This document shows positions 63,481 to 64,000 of a stretch of DNA of 64,000 bases, one piece after another. The DNA is taken from assembly GCF_023896955.1 (NCBI RefSeq), contig NZ_JAMHIW010000001.1, positions 620,001 through 684,000 of the forward strand, given 5' to 3'. A program made the translations under genes and the position numbers. The notes under the pieces are model-generated. The model was given only the letters and a program-made list of their open reading frames with translations. It had not been told where the DNA came from and made no database searches. The stretch comes from Micromonospora sp. RHAY321. GTDB taxonomy: Bacteria > Actinomycetota > Actinomycetes > Mycobacteriales > Micromonosporaceae. Position 1 is the stretch's first letter, and the number at the start of each line of letters is the position of its first letter.

Positions 63481-63518
63481 AAACGGGCCTCGGACCTTCG
63501 GTGTCCGGGGCCCGTTTT
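63481..63518 (+). terminator. Terminator after the PAC2 gene
   Basis: AAACGGGCCTCGGAC (63481-63495) pairs with GTCCGGGGCCCGTTT (63503-63517), closed by a T-run. The palindrome CCCGTTTCGAAACGGG (63471-63486) overlaps its left arm. Confidence 0.8.
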
Positions 63519-63554
63519 CGTGTTCGCCATCCTTTTTGGTGTGTCCGGGGTGGC

Positions 63555-63589
63555 GGTGTCACACCCGCTAGGGCATCCTAGGAACCTAG
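63555..63589 (+). promoter_or_regulatory. Candidate operator region of the GntR gene
   Basis: Three half-sites lie in tandem: CTAGG (63568-63572), CCTAGG (63577-63582) and CCTAG (63585-63589), forming overlapping inverted repeats. The palindrome GGTGTCACACC (63555-63565), also present at 15939-15949, lies just upstream. Confidence 0.45.
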
Positions 63590-63609
63590 CTGTGATCAAG
63601 GAGGCGGGC

Positions 63610-64000
63610 ATGCAGATCAACCCGGGGGCCGCCGAGTTCCCGCACCGGCAGATCGCCGCGCAGCTCAAGGCCCAGGTCCGCCGTGGCGACTGGGGGCCGG
63701 GCGAGCGGCTGCCGTCCATCCCGGCCATCGCCGAGATGTTCGGCGTCGCCAAGCAGACCGTGCAACGCGCCGTCGACCAGCTACGGGTCGAGGGCATCCT
63801 GATCACCAAGCCCGGATCCGGTACGTACGTCCGGGGCACCAGGCGCCGACTCAACCGGCTCTCCCGCGGCCGGTACGGCGGCTTCCGTGGCTACCACACG
63901 GATCTCGCCGCCCGGTACCGTCAGCAACTCGTCTCGGTCGGCCGCGCCCCCGCCCCCGCCGAGGTGGCCGACGCGTTCGGCGTGCCCGACGGCACCGACC
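63610..64000 (+). CDS. GntR-family transcriptional regulator (partial)
   Basis: 130 residues before the window ends. ATG 63610 has AAGGAGG 5 nt upstream. The winged HTH is clear: HRQIAAQLKAQVRRGDWGPG then RLPSIPAIAEMFGVAKQTVQRAVDQLRVEG and a wing ILITKPGSGTYVRG. The effector domain begins after about residue 75 and is cut off, so the subfamily cannot be fixed. Confidence 0.88.
   Translation, partial: MQINPGAAEFPHRQIAAQLKAQVRRGDWGPGERLPSIPAIAEMFGVAKQTVQRAVDQLRVEGILITKPGSGTYVRGTRRRLNRLSRGRYGGFRGYHTDLAARYRQQLVSVGRAPAPAEVADAFGVPDGTD

Overview
The window is high-GC actinobacterial DNA. A prokaryotic 20S proteasome with Pup, Dop and the ATPase ARC, GTG starts, many translationally coupled ATGA/GTGA junctions and a metH-PAC2 pair point to an actinomycete. 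The proteasome and Dop sequences look most like Micromonosporaceae (Micromonospora or Salinispora); this is my recognition of the family, not a database result.

Layout. (1) 1-4.3 kb, +: a tightly coupled cell-surface polysaccharide operon (rmlD, DUF2304 protein, two GT2 glycosyltransferases, a flippase-like protein). (2) 4.3-15.9 kb, mostly -: the Pup-proteasome region, listed in coordinate order: prcA, prcB, an HNH endonuclease VII-like gene overlapping prcB, pup, dop, a large polytopic membrane protein, arc/mpa; then a divergent ferredoxin, an unknown 190-aa gene, trmI and a site-2 protease. (3) 16-24 kb: RecB-like nuclease, NarL-type regulator, ABC transporter with a FtsX permease behind a structured leader, CMD protein, HAD phosphatase, zinc metallopeptidase. 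(4) 24-31 kb: small regulatory and enzyme genes (DGPF protein with ECF42 sigma factor, ChaA-like antiporter, two methyltransferases, ArsR with SRPBCC protein, Mug glycosylase, CPBP protease). (5) 31-40 kb: secreted proteins (ThuA domain, sugar dehydrogenase with PKD, subtilase) around an ECF sigma factor. (6) 40-44.6 kb: PAP2 phosphatase, and an MFS exporter under MarR, divergent from a TetR regulator. (7) 44.6-58.8 kb: a mosaic accessory region of visibly lower GC, with small hypotheticals, a tandem SUKH protein, a CaiB-like protein, a second CoaD-like protein, GNAT, a phosphotransferase, at least four IS5-like transposase relics, two tyrosine-integrase tails and a large nested inverted repeat. 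(8) 58.8-64 kb: metH divergent from a PAC2 gene, then a GntR regulator running off the edge.

How it works together. ARC unfolds pupylated proteins for the PrcAB protease and Dop removes Pup. The ligase PafA is not in the window. In Mycobacterium and Streptomyces, as I recall, metH and PAC2 lie close to this locus; here about 43 kb of mixed material separates them from the RecB-like gene that closes the proteasome block. A recurring feature is start codons 6-8 nt downstream of a TANNNT -10 box, which suggests many leaderless mRNAs and fixes several starts.

No rRNA, tRNA or CRISPR array was recognised.
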